NCBI GenBank assembly: GCA_937915485.1
Contig: CALGII010000275.1
Coordinates: 1-13,409 of the forward strand
Reading direction: 5' to 3'
Length of the DNA stretch: 13,409 bases
Source of the DNA: an uncultured Ignavibacteriota bacterium
GTDB taxonomy: Bacteria > Bacteroidota > Ignavibacteria > Tepidaquicellales > Tepidaquicellaceae
Both the position numbers and the translations under genes were made by a program. The notes below the pieces were generated by a model. The model made no database searches. It was given only the letters and a program-made list of their open reading frames with translations, and was not told the DNA's origin. This document shows positions 7,156-13,220 of this stretch, piece by piece; the stretch's first letter is position 1; each line of letters starts with the position of its first letter.

Positions 7156-7782
7156 ATGTTCAGACAACTGTTTTTCATATTTTCGCTCATTATCCCGTTT
7201 AATACAGGATTCGCGCAGCAAAATTCGGAGGAACTGCCGAAAACAAATTATAATGCTTTCTCGGATGTTCTGAACAAAGGAATGACGATGATTGAGGATG
7301 ACGTTACTATTCTCGGAAAAGAAAAAATCTATAAAATGGACGCGGGACCCGAATCCGAAACGGGAAATTTCTTTCTGAACGTATGCAAACAGAGGTTTTC
7401 AGCGTACAGGTTCGTTTATGATAAAAGCACCGACAGCATAGATTACGGCCTCTTTGTCCGCAATCTTAAACTCGGCGTGGAATATTCGGTACCCGAAGGA
7501 AAATCGCTGCTCGGGGATGATTACACGATACGGAAAATTTCGGTTTCGTTTTCGTATTCGTCCGGAAAGCCCGGGAACGAGTCGAACAGCAGGAACTTTT
7601 CGGGTTCCTTTAAGGATACTGTAAATGTGAAATACCTGGATTATATTCAGAACAGCGGGTTTGCTTTTATGAATTCCGAACTTCCCGAAAAATCGTTTTT
7701 CAGGAAGGCTTTTGTTCCCGCCGTTGTAGTGCTGGTTTCCGCCGCGACGGTAATTTTATTTTTTACAATAAGAAGCAAATAA
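7156..7782 (+). CDS. Secreted or periplasmic protein with C-terminal membrane anchor, unknown function
   Basis: Not recognised. The 208-residue product has a signal peptide (hydrophobic 4-16, probable cleavage after FA at 19-20, giving mature QQNSEE). A soluble middle (about 21-180) follows, with strand-like alternation at 70-135, and then one C-terminal transmembrane helix (about 185-204) ending in the basic stop RSK. With a cleaved signal and one C-terminal helix, most of the protein should face the periplasm, anchored in the inner membrane. There is a single cysteine (77). It is the first gene of the bamD operon, separated from bamD by one base (TAATATG), so a role in envelope biogenesis is plausible but unproven. 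The start ATG has no Shine-Dalgarno sequence. No charge or composition anomaly compared with neighbours. Confidence 0.8.
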   Translation: MFRQLFFIFSLIIPFNTGFAQQNSEELPKTNYNAFSDVLNKGMTMIEDDVTILGKEKIYKMDAGPESETGNFFLNVCKQRFSAYRFVYDKSTDSIDYGLFVRNLKLGVEYSVPEGKSLLGDDYTIRKISVSFSYSSGKPGNESNSRNFSGSFKDTVNVKYLDYIQNSGFAFMNSELPEKSFFRKAFVPAVVVLVSAATVILFFTIRSK

Positions 7783-7783
7783 T

Positions 7784-8542
7784 ATGTCAAAATTAATGAA
7801 ATTATTTTTATTTCTGGCTGCAGCAGCCGTTTCTCTGACCATTGCCGCCTGCTCGGGTACCGACAGAACAAACATTGATACCGACGACCCGGATAAGGCT
7901 TTTGCGATAGCGATGAAAAGTTATGAAGAAAAAGATTATCTGCAGGCAATTGATGATTTTTCTTTTATAAAGGTTAAATTCTCGGGAACAAACATCAGCG
8001 ATAAATCGCAGTATTACCTCGGAATGAGTTACCTTAAACGCGAGGAATTCATTCTCGCAGCCTATGAATTCGAGTATCTTCTGAAAAATTACGGAACGAG
8101 TTCGTTCGCCGTTGACGGAAGATTCCAACTGGCTATGTGCTATTTCGGCCTGTCGCCCGATTATTCGCTCGACCAGACGTACACGTATCAGGCAATAAAC
8201 GAATTGAAGAATTTTCTCGAACTGTACCCGACAGATAAAAATGCTCCCGTTGCCGAAGCGAAGATTAAAGAACTGCGGTCCAAACTCGCTTACAAGGACC
8301 TGAAAGCCGCGCAATTGTACTACAAGATGGATGACTACAAGGCGTCAATCGTCTATTTCGAACACGTCGTTTCCGAATACTTTGACACGGAATACGCCGA
8401 CGACGCGCTCTACGGAAAGATTAATTCGCTTATAACGAGAAAAAAATACGATGACGCGAAAAAGGAAATCGAACGCTTTGAATCAAGATTCCCGAACAGC
8501 GACCTTTTGCAAAAGGTGCTTAGAATGAAAAAATCTATTTAA
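7784..8542 (+). CDS. bamD: Outer membrane protein assembly factor BamD (YfiO family lipoprotein)
   Basis: BamD is the essential TPR lipoprotein of the BAM complex that inserts beta-barrel proteins into the outer membrane. The 252-residue length is normal. Seen: signal peptide with lipobox IAAC (Cys23), then TPR-like helical repeats. These include AFAIAMKSYEEKDYLQAID (39-57), the SDKSQYYLGMSYLKREEF block (72-89), ELKNFLELYPTDKNAPVAEA (140-159), and a C-terminal pair with YYKMDDYKASIVYFEHVVSE (179-198) and AKKEIERFESRFPNSDLL (225-242). The spacing of paired Tyr/Ala and Pro-Asn-Ser ends is characteristic of the YfiO family. It follows the upstream anchored protein by one base and precedes the thioesterase by five. 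An in-frame ATG at codon 5 is a possible alternative start, but the first ATG gives a better signal peptide n-region. Confidence 0.92.
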   Translation: MSKLMKLFLFLAAAAVSLTIAACSGTDRTNIDTDDPDKAFAIAMKSYEEKDYLQAIDDFSFIKVKFSGTNISDKSQYYLGMSYLKREEFILAAYEFEYLLKNYGTSSFAVDGRFQLAMCYFGLSPDYSLDQTYTYQAINELKNFLELYPTDKNAPVAEAKIKELRSKLAYKDLKAAQLYYKMDDYKASIVYFEHVVSEYFDTEYADDALYGKINSLITRKKYDDAKKEIERFESRFPNSDLLQKVLRMKKSI

Positions 8543-8547
8543 TTTAT

Positions 8548-9030
8548 ATGCAGGAAAGAAAAGTAAAAGACTCGCAGGTAGAAATGATTGAACTTGTCCT
8601 ACCGAATGACACTAACATGCTCGGCAACCTGCTCGGCGGAAGACTTATGCACTGGATAGACATCGCCGCCGCGCTCGCGGCTTCCCGGCACTGTAACAAC
8701 ATCGCCGTAACCGCCGCCGTCGATAACCTCCAGTTTCACAATCCGATTAAACTCGGAGACATCGTTCGTCTGAAGGCGTCAGTGAACAGGACTTTCAACA
8801 CTTCGATGGAAGTCGGCGTAAAGGTCGAAGTCGAAGACATACAGTCGGGAACGACTTTTCATTCCAACAGCGCTTACCTTACATTCGTTAACGTTTATAA
8901 GCCGTCGGGAAAACCAATCCCCGTCGCGCCGGTAATTCCCGAAACCGAAGATGAAATAAGAAGGTTCGACCAGGCGCTCCGCCGCCGCGACCAGAGGCTT
9001 AAAGAAAAATCGGGACTCGTGCAGGAATGA
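8548..9030 (+). CDS. Hotdog-fold acyl-CoA thioesterase (YciA/BACH type)
   Basis: The 160-residue product hydrolyses acyl-CoA thioesters to free acid and CoA in the cytoplasm; the substrate range is not predictable. The hotdog ACOT signature is clear: LPNDTNMLGNLLGG (18-31), RLMHWIDIAAALAASRH (32-48) with the central helix, VTAAVDNLQFHNPIKLGD (54-71) with the catalytic-position Asp59, and the SAYLTFVNV strand (108-116). Length fits single-domain bacterial acyl-CoA thioesterases. The C-terminal 30 residues are a charged helix rich in Arg, Asp and Glu. It starts five bases after bamD and ends one base before the ABC ATPase, so it is part of the same transcript. The link to BamD is positional only. 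Confidence 0.9.
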   Translation: MQERKVKDSQVEMIELVLPNDTNMLGNLLGGRLMHWIDIAAALAASRHCNNIAVTAAVDNLQFHNPIKLGDIVRLKASVNRTFNTSMEVGVKVEVEDIQSGTTFHSNSAYLTFVNVYKPSGKPIPVAPVIPETEDEIRRFDQALRRRDQRLKEKSGLVQE

Positions 9031-9031
9031 T

Positions 9032-9676
9032 ATGAACGGATTTTCATTATCTTGCAGCAATCTCGAAAAGAAATTCCTCAATAAAATAATTTTCAATAAT
9101 TTCAGCGCGGAACTGAATGCGGGCGACTCTCTCGCCGTCACCGGAAGGAACGGCTCGGGGAAATCGACGCTCCTGAAAACAATCGCCGGACTTATCAAGC
9201 CCGAAAAAGGAAAGATTGCGTTTTCTTCAGATGGGAAAAAAATCAATCCCGAACGGCATCACCTGTATGTAGGTATGATTGCCCCTTACATAAACCTGTA
9301 CGAGGAACTTACCGCATATGAGAATCTCTCTTTCTTTTATGACCTCAAGAATCCCGGCATAAACGACGGGAAAAAAGACAGAATCGAAAACCTCCTCAAC
9401 ACGATAAATCTATATTCCAGAAGAAACGACGAGGTGAAGAATTTTTCATCGGGAATGAAACAGCGCGTAAAACTCGCTTTCGCCGTCATAAACTCGCCGC
9501 CCCTGCTTCTTATGGACGAACCGCGGACTAACCTCGATACGCAGGGCATTGAACTCGTTTATGAGGTCGCGGAGGAACAGAAAAAAAACGGTGTCCTTAT
9601 AGTCGCGACTAACGAACCCGATGACACGCGGTTGTGCTCCCGGACCGTCTCCATCGAAGATTACAAAATAATCTGA
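9032..9676 (+). CDS. ccmA: ABC transporter ATP-binding protein, CcmA-like (orphan)
   Basis: The 214-residue product is an ABC ATPase most like CcmA, the ATPase of the heme/cytochrome c maturation exporter. Walker A is GRNGSGKS (38-45), the ABC signature region NFSSGMKQRVKLA (137-149), and Walker B LLLMDEPRTNLD (158-169). Two features differ from textbook ABC ATPases: the Q-loop position reads MIAPYINLYEELT (82-94) without the usual glutamine, and the switch (H-loop) position reads VATNEPDD (191-198), with Asn194 where His is expected. I recall similar substitutions in CcmA-like proteins of the Bacteroidota group, so this may be a lineage trait. No ccmB or ccmC permease gene follows; the next gene is thioredoxin with its own promoter. 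It could therefore serve another two-component exporter. The symbol is a best fit, not certain. Confidence 0.78.
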   Translation: MNGFSLSCSNLEKKFLNKIIFNNFSAELNAGDSLAVTGRNGSGKSTLLKTIAGLIKPEKGKIAFSSDGKKINPERHHLYVGMIAPYINLYEELTAYENLSFFYDLKNPGINDGKKDRIENLLNTINLYSRRNDEVKNFSSGMKQRVKLAFAVINSPPLLLMDEPRTNLDTQGIELVYEVAEEQKKNGVLIVATNEPDDTRLCSRTVSIEDYKII

Positions 9677-9686
9677 ACTTTAATCA

Positions 9687-9713
9687 TTGACTTTTAGTTG
9701 TAAAAGATATAAG
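9687..9713 (+). promoter_or_regulatory. Probable promoter of the thioredoxin gene
   Basis: A TTGACT box at 9687-9692 and a TATAAG box at 9708-9713 are separated by 15 bases, shorter than the optimum of 17, so the pairing is tentative. The TATAAG box runs into the palindromic operator at 9712-9728. A promoter here is reasonable because the preceding ATPase gene ends at 9676 and a palindrome lies just upstream of the thioredoxin start. Confidence 0.45.
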
Positions 9714-9728
9714 TTGCTATTAGCAACT
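9712..9728. promoter_or_regulatory. Perfect palindromic operator, probable MarR-family site
   Basis: AGTTGCT-ATT-AGCAACT is a perfect 7-base inverted repeat with a 3-base centre, 28 bases upstream of the thioredoxin ATG. TTGC...GCAA half-sites are typical of MarR-family operators. A 14/17 match in reverse orientation (10388-10404) lies directly before the marR gene downstream. Position over the putative -10 region suggests repression. Confidence 0.7.
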
Positions 9729-9756
9729 ATTTCTATTGGCAACTAATTTAAACAAT

Positions 9757-10260
9757 ATGAAGAAGAAAACAATTTACGCGATAGCGGTTCTGGTCCTTGG
9801 GGCGGGAGTAACGGTGTTCTTTTCGTTTTCGAAGAAGGATAACCCGGTAAAGACAGGACAGAATACGGTTTTAAATATAAACGATAATAAAAAAGGCAAA
9901 ATGGAACATTTAACAGCAGAAACATTTAAGAAGAAAATTTTCGACTACGAAAACAACAAGGAATGGAAGTTCGAAGGCGACAAGCCCGCAATTATTGACT
10001 TCTACGCCGACTGGTGCGGACCCTGCAAGATGGTCGCGCCCGTGCTCGAAGAGTTATCAGGCGAATACGACGGGAAGATAGACATTTATAAGGTCGATAC
10101 GGAAGCGGAGCAGGAACTCGCTGCCGTTTTCGGAATCAGAAGCATTCCTTCGATTCTGTTCATTCCCAGTTCCGGCCAGCCCCAGATGTCGATGGGCGCG
10201 ATGCCGAAAGACGGATTCGTGCAGGCAATCAACGAAATCCTTCTTAAAAGCGCTAACTAG
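9757..10260 (+). CDS. Membrane-anchored thioredoxin
   Basis: Thioredoxin-fold disulfide oxidoreductase, 167 residues from ATG 9757. A TTG seven codons upstream (9736) is less likely because it falls close to the operator. Residues 1-5 are basic and 7-24 hydrophobic, making an uncleaved signal anchor or a signal peptide. A polar linker follows (25-48), then a complete thioredoxin domain: FYADWCGPCKMVAPVLEEL (82-100) with active-site Cys87 and Cys90, and the cis-proline at 131 in GIRSIPSILF. The domain from Met49 onward looks like a full-length cytosolic FCB-group thioredoxin. An ATG at 9901, preceded by AAAAGG, could give a second, cytosolic product. The expected location of the long form is the periplasmic face of the inner membrane, where it would reduce disulfides. 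It is controlled by its own promoter/operator and ends at a strong terminator. Confidence 0.92.
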   Translation: MKKKTIYAIAVLVLGAGVTVFFSFSKKDNPVKTGQNTVLNINDNKKGKMEHLTAETFKKKIFDYENNKEWKFEGDKPAIIDFYADWCGPCKMVAPVLEELSGEYDGKIDIYKVDTEAEQELAAVFGIRSIPSILFIPSSGQPQMSMGAMPKDGFVQAINEILLKSAN

Positions 10261-10299
10261 TTTTTCATAGCATAAGAACATTATTGTTCTCCCTTAATT

Positions 10300-10327
10300 G
10301 GCGGTTTGTACAACCGCCTTTTTTTTT
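10300..10327 (+). terminator. Rho-independent terminator of the thioredoxin gene
   Basis: GGCGGTT (10300-10306), a 5-base loop TGTAC, and AACCGCC (10312-10318) form a G/C-rich perfect 7-base stem followed by nine Ts (10319-10327). It begins 40 bases after the thioredoxin stop. This isolates thioredoxin from the marR gene downstream. Confidence 0.92.
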
Positions 10328-10381
10328 CGCAAGAACGAAATATTTTAATTTCGTGTAATGTATTGAAAATAAAAATCATTC

Positions 10382-10411
10382 TTGCTAATATGCTAATAAC
10401 AACTTTTGTTA
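10382..10411. promoter_or_regulatory. marR upstream operator region matching the thioredoxin operator
   Basis: ATATGCTAATAACAACT (10388-10404) matches the reverse complement of the thioredoxin operator at 14 of 17 positions. An overlapping TTGCTAATA (10382-10390) is a further exact 9-base match to that operator, so two phased partial copies are present. A separate perfect inverted repeat TAACAA-CTT-TTGTTA covers 10397-10411. All lie within 42 bases of the marR ATG, as expected for autoregulation. Confidence 0.6.
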
Positions 10412-10423
10412 CTGACAATAAAT

Positions 10424-10834
10424 ATGAATGACAGAATAATCGATCTTATACTTGCAATGAAAAGCAAGTGCCTCGAAAAGGAAGAGACTATCAGGCAGGA
10501 ATTCGGACTTTCCCCTGCCGAGTACAGGGGCATCACAGCGATGTCGTCCGATGAACCCTGCAACTGCAACAGGCTGTCCCAGAAAATGGGCCTGTCGGTG
10601 TCAAGAGGCAGCAGGGTAATAGAAAAACTCGTCAGAAACAAATACGTCGTTTGCGAGGTCGCTCAGTCCGACAAGAGGAATATGATTCTTAAACTCGCTC
10701 CGAAAGGCGCCAGAATCAAGAAGAAAATCGACAGCATGCTGAACGATTGCGAACAGGTTATCGAAAGCAAACTGTCCAACACCGAAATCAAGAATACTCT
10801 GAAAATTTTTCAGAAACTCGGCGACTGCTTTTAA
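10424..10834 (+). CDS. MarR-family transcriptional regulator, cysteine-rich
   Basis: The 136-residue product is a winged-helix DNA-binding protein of the MarR family, acting as a homodimer. Seen: dimerisation helix at the N-terminus (2-22), the helix-turn-helix with the recognition helix in GLSVSRGSRVIEKLVRNKYV (56-75), and the wing carrying the family Asp and Arg in SDKRNMILKL (82-91) before PKGARIKKK. It has six cysteines (16, 46, 48, 77, 109, 135), including Cys-Asn-Cys at 46-48 next to the HTH, suggesting thiol-based redox or metal sensing. This is inferred, but it agrees with control of a thioredoxin gene by a shared operator. The ATG at 10424 is preferred over a TTG at 10406, because the latter lies inside the palindrome. 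It is flanked by terminators on both sides and so is a single-gene unit. Confidence 0.92.
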   Translation: MNDRIIDLILAMKSKCLEKEETIRQEFGLSPAEYRGITAMSSDEPCNCNRLSQKMGLSVSRGSRVIEKLVRNKYVVCEVAQSDKRNMILKLAPKGARIKKKIDSMLNDCEQVIESKLSNTEIKNTLKIFQKLGDCF

Positions 10835-10894
10835 AAAAAATTAACTCCTTAATTTTTTAAGCCGGGGGAAACGGAAACTCGTTTCCCCCTTTTT
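10835..10894. terminator. Convergent terminator pair between marR and the diiron protein
   Basis: GGGGGAAAC (10864-10872) and GTTTCCCCC (10881-10889) form a perfect 9-base stem with an 8-base loop, followed by five Ts, terminating plus-strand transcription. An A/T-only hairpin (10835-10844 with 10849-10858, loop CTCC) lies beside it; read on the minus strand it ends in eight Ts, which could stop the convergent gene. The marR stop at 10834 and the minus-strand stop at 10899 face each other here. Confidence 0.82.
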
Positions 10895-10898
10895 AATT

Positions 10899-11453
10899 TT
10901 ACGCAAGAAACCTGTCAAGCGCGTTATACACAAGTTCCGAGCCTTCGGCAAATCCCGCCTCGAACTCGCTTCGGTCCGCGTACTTATCGGCAATCTTCAG
11001 CCCGAACTTTATGTGCTCTGCTTCGTTAAGATGCGCGTCAAAATATTCCGTCTCATTCGCGCCGAATCCGTAATGCTTAAGCAATCCTTCGGTTTTTGTT
11101 CTCGCGACGTCCGGCTGCTGCACTTCGAAAGCGTGCACGGCGCCGAGAAGCCTCGAAGCGTTCATTGAAAGAAACGCCTCGTTAAGATCCTTCATTCCCG
11201 GATGACCGCGCTTCTCGAACTTCGACCTGAAATTCTCCCACAGAACGGTATGACTTTTCTCGTCGTTTATAACATCAATCGATTCCTTTTCGTCCACCCC
11301 AAGTCCTTCCAAAGCCTTCTCCCAGAAAACAGGCATAAGACGCACGAATTCATAATAAGAATGCGCGTACGCGGATAACTGCGAACGCGTTATTTCTCCC
11401 CTTGACCACTGCTGATAGAACGGATGATCCAGCAGTTTAAACCGCATTTCCAT
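10899..11453 (-). CDS. Heme-oxygenase-like diiron protein, CADD-like (candidate p-aminobenzoate synthase)
   Basis: The 184-residue all-helical product belongs to the TenA/PqqC/CADD fold group. It aligns with the chlamydial CADD protein over almost its whole length, from HPFYQQWSRGEITRSQLSAY (10-29) to the C-terminal LDRFL. CADD is a self-sacrificing diiron oxygenase that makes p-aminobenzoate for folate from its own tyrosine. By my hand alignment (CADD sequence from memory), Tyr13 matches the sacrificed Tyr27, Glu65/His68 match Glu81/His88, Glu110 matches Glu142, Lys120 matches Lys152, Tyr137 matches Tyr170, and His141/Glu144/His147 match the H-x3-D-x2-H ligand set, with one residue fewer. 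The 4-residue deletion between Glu65 and His68 gives the E-x2-H spacing seen in other diiron oxidases of this fold. So a different oxidase, or a TenA-like protein, is possible. The start has a strong AAGGAG site 6 bases upstream. It stands alone, divergent from the thioredoxin-TPR gene. Confidence 0.8.
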   Translation of the reverse strand: MEMRFKLLDHPFYQQWSRGEITRSQLSAYAHSYYEFVRLMPVFWEKALEGLGVDEKESIDVINDEKSHTVLWENFRSKFEKRGHPGMKDLNEAFLSMNASRLLGAVHAFEVQQPDVARTKTEGLLKHYGFGANETEYFDAHLNEAEHIKFGLKIADKYADRSEFEAGFAEGSELVYNALDRFLA

Positions 11454-11459
11454 TAAGTT

Positions 11460-11465
11460 CTCCTT
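11460..11465 (-). promoter_or_regulatory. Strong Shine-Dalgarno site for the CADD-like gene
   Basis: AAGGAG on the minus strand, six bases from the ATG at 11451-11453. It fixes the start of the diiron protein. The other genes in this window have no comparable motif, so this one may be translated differently or be a later arrival. Confidence 0.85.
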
Positions 11466-11569
11466 TTTGATTTTATTCTATAACAATTTCGGACGCTTAA
11501 AGTTCTGAACGGCTGATTTCCATTTAATATTAATGCGATATGAATTAAATTTCAAAAAATTATAATTCA

Positions 11570-12628
11570 ATGAGAAACAAAATTTTATTGCTCGTTTTAT
11601 TGCTCGCGTCGTTCGCGTTTAAGACTTATGCGAATGAAGTTATTTTTACTCAGGGAACGTACGCGGAGGTCCTTGCTAAAGCGAAAGCGGAGAACAAGGT
11701 TCTGATGATTGACTTCTTCACCGACTGGTGCAAGTGGTGCGTCGAACTCGACAAGAAGGTTTATACGAATTCCGAAGTGGCGGATTTCGCTAATAAGTAC
11801 CAGATTAACTGGAAGATTGACGCAGAAAAAGGCGAGGGAATTGAACTCGCCAAAAAATTCGATGTAAGCGGATATCCGACTGTAGTCTTTGTTAACGGCG
11901 ACGGTAATGAAATCGACAGAATCATTGGATACTTCCCCGCTAAAGACTTTCTTTCGATAATGAAAGACTACAACGAAGGAAAAAACACGATGCCTTCTCT
12001 CAAGAGCGCTCTTGAAAAAAACAATGACGATGTTGAAGCGAATTTCAAGATGGCAAGAAAATTTTCCGATATCGGAGATATGGAAAAGTCAAAATCTTTC
12101 GCCGAGAAAGTCCTGAAACTCGACCCCGATAACACGAACGGCTATACGGACGATGCCGAACTGATGCTCGCTCAACTTAGCAACAAGTCCGAAAACGTCG
12201 AGGCTTTCGTGAAAAAATATCCAAACAGCGAACTTTTAAAAACCGCCTACATTTCACTCGCTGAAATCAGTTACGCCGAAAAGAAACCTGAAAAGTCGGA
12301 CGAGTATTACAAACTGCTTTTTGATAAATACGGGAAGAGCGACGAGGATATTTCTTTCGCCTACGGTCAGTTCCTTATTTCGAAAATGTACGGTATCACT
12401 CAGAAGAAAGATGCGGTTGAAGCCGATTATAAGGATGGAATCGCGATTGCCGAGGAATGCCTTAATTTTGTAAAAGGCAGCACCAACGAGGGTTCCTGTT
12501 ATTACTACCTCGCCAACTTCTATCTAAAACTCGGCGATAAGACAAAAGCAAACGAGAATATCGAAAAGGCTATTGCAATTCACGACAAGAAGGCGTTCAG
12601 GGAACTGCAGAACAATATAAACAAGTAA
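11570..12628 (+). CDS. Periplasmic thioredoxin-domain protein with C-terminal TPR repeats
   Basis: The 352-residue product has a cleavable signal peptide (hydrophobic 5-17, likely cleavage after TYA at 19-21). Residues about 25-135 are a thioredoxin domain with FFTDWCKWCVELDKKVY (49-65), active-site Cys54 and Cys57, and cis-proline 103 in VSGYPTVVF. The WCxWC form resembles DsbD-gamma/thioredoxin_7 proteins, usually reductive or chaperone-like. Residues about 140-350 are helical TPR-type repeats, for example DDVEANFKMARKFSDIGDME (153-172) and YYYLANFYLKLGDKTKANEN (311-330), for protein binding. It has two further cysteines (297 and 310). The role is inferred to be thiol-disulfide handling of periplasmic clients. 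The start lies in A/T-rich sequence without a Shine-Dalgarno site, 116 bases from the divergent diiron gene. Its TAA stop overlaps the next ATG by one base. Confidence 0.9.
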   Translation: MRNKILLLVLLLASFAFKTYANEVIFTQGTYAEVLAKAKAENKVLMIDFFTDWCKWCVELDKKVYTNSEVADFANKYQINWKIDAEKGEGIELAKKFDVSGYPTVVFVNGDGNEIDRIIGYFPAKDFLSIMKDYNEGKNTMPSLKSALEKNNDDVEANFKMARKFSDIGDMEKSKSFAEKVLKLDPDNTNGYTDDAELMLAQLSNKSENVEAFVKKYPNSELLKTAYISLAEISYAEKKPEKSDEYYKLLFDKYGKSDEDISFAYGQFLISKMYGITQKKDAVEADYKDGIAIAEECLNFVKGSTNEGSCYYYLANFYLKLGDKTKANENIEKAIAIHDKKAFRELQNNINK

Positions 12629-13095
12629 TGTACAAAGAAGAGTTTATGAGAAAGGCTATACGCCTTTCAATCGATAACGCGAAAAAGGGCGGCGGTCCGT
12701 TCGGTGCGGTCGTCGTTAAGGGCGGAAAAATTATTTCCGCAGGCGTCAATAAGGTCACGGTGAAAAATGACCCTACCGCCCACGCCGAAATGGAAGCGAT
12801 TAGAAACGCTTCTAAAAAACTGAAAAAGTTCAGCCTCAAGGGATGCGAATTGTACACGTCCTGCGAGCCATGCCCGATGTGCCTTTCGGCTGTTTACTGG
12901 TCAAACATCGACAGGATTTATTTCGGCAACACGAAGAAAGACGCCGCTAAAATCGGATTCAGGGACGACTTCATTTACCACGAATTGAGCAGACCAATAC
13001 TTAAAAGAAAATTGAAAATCACACAGCAACTTAGAGACGAAGCCCTGACTGCCTTTGAAGTCTGGGACTTGCTGGACAATAAGACAAAATACTGA
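12628..13095 (+). CDS. guaD: Guanine deaminase (GuaD, cytidine-deaminase superfamily)
   Basis: GuaD hydrolyses guanine to xanthine and ammonia, in purine salvage or nitrogen recovery in the cytoplasm. The 155-residue product fits the short Bacillus GuaD type (156 residues). Zinc-site motifs: AHAEMEAI (51-58) with His52 as ligand and Glu54 as the proton shuttle, and TSCEPCPMC (77-85) with ligands Cys82 and Cys85. NDPTAHAE (47-54) and GFRDDFIYHEL (110-120), with the substrate-pocket aspartate at 114, match GuaD rather than the tRNA deaminase TadA. The C-terminal end WDLLDNKTKY keeps the final tyrosine, which in the Bacillus enzyme reaches the partner subunit's active site by domain swap. The start shares one base with the preceding stop (TAATG), so translation is coupled to the thioredoxin-TPR gene; the functional reason is unclear. 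Confidence 0.9.
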   Translation: MYKEEFMRKAIRLSIDNAKKGGGPFGAVVVKGGKIISAGVNKVTVKNDPTAHAEMEAIRNASKKLKKFSLKGCELYTSCEPCPMCLSAVYWSNIDRIYFGNTKKDAAKIGFRDDFIYHELSRPILKRKLKITQQLRDEALTAFEVWDLLDNKTKY

Positions 13096-13100
13096 TATGG

Positions 13101-13115
13101 CATCGGTTCCCGATG
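13101..13115. repeat. Hairpin just after guaD
   Basis: CATCGG-TTC-CCGATG is a perfect 6-base inverted repeat five bases after the guaD stop. It is not followed by a T run, so it is a poor terminator and more likely RNA-stabilising or part of the palindrome-rich region that follows. Confidence 0.55.
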
Positions 13116-13220
13116 TCGGAATTTAGCCGCGGCTTATTATCAACTTTTGAAACCGTACATATCCTTATAAAAAACTAACCCCATTCTTTAGAATGGGGTA
13201 TATGAATGCTTCACACGACT

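Noticed and set aside
7808..8314. 168-residue minus-strand frame inside bamD
   Set aside because: Entirely covered by bamD, which has a lipobox and TPR pattern; the antisense translation is not protein-like.
10336..10353. Inverted repeat CGAAAT/ATTTCG between the thioredoxin terminator and marR
   Set aside because: Six-base arms in A/T-rich DNA are expected by chance, and the sequence is unlike the MarR operator.
10899..11453. Assignment as thiaminase TenA or PqqC
   Set aside because: The diiron ligand set and the Tyr/Lys equivalents point to the CADD-type oxidase branch, and no thi or pqq genes are nearby. It remains a fallback.
12628..13095. tRNA-specific adenosine deaminase TadA
   Set aside because: The zinc motifs are shared, but the NDPTAHAE segment, the GF-x-D-D-FIY segment and the C-terminal tyrosine match guanine deaminase.
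13101..13115. Terminator for guaD
   Set aside because: The hairpin is well formed, but no T run follows.
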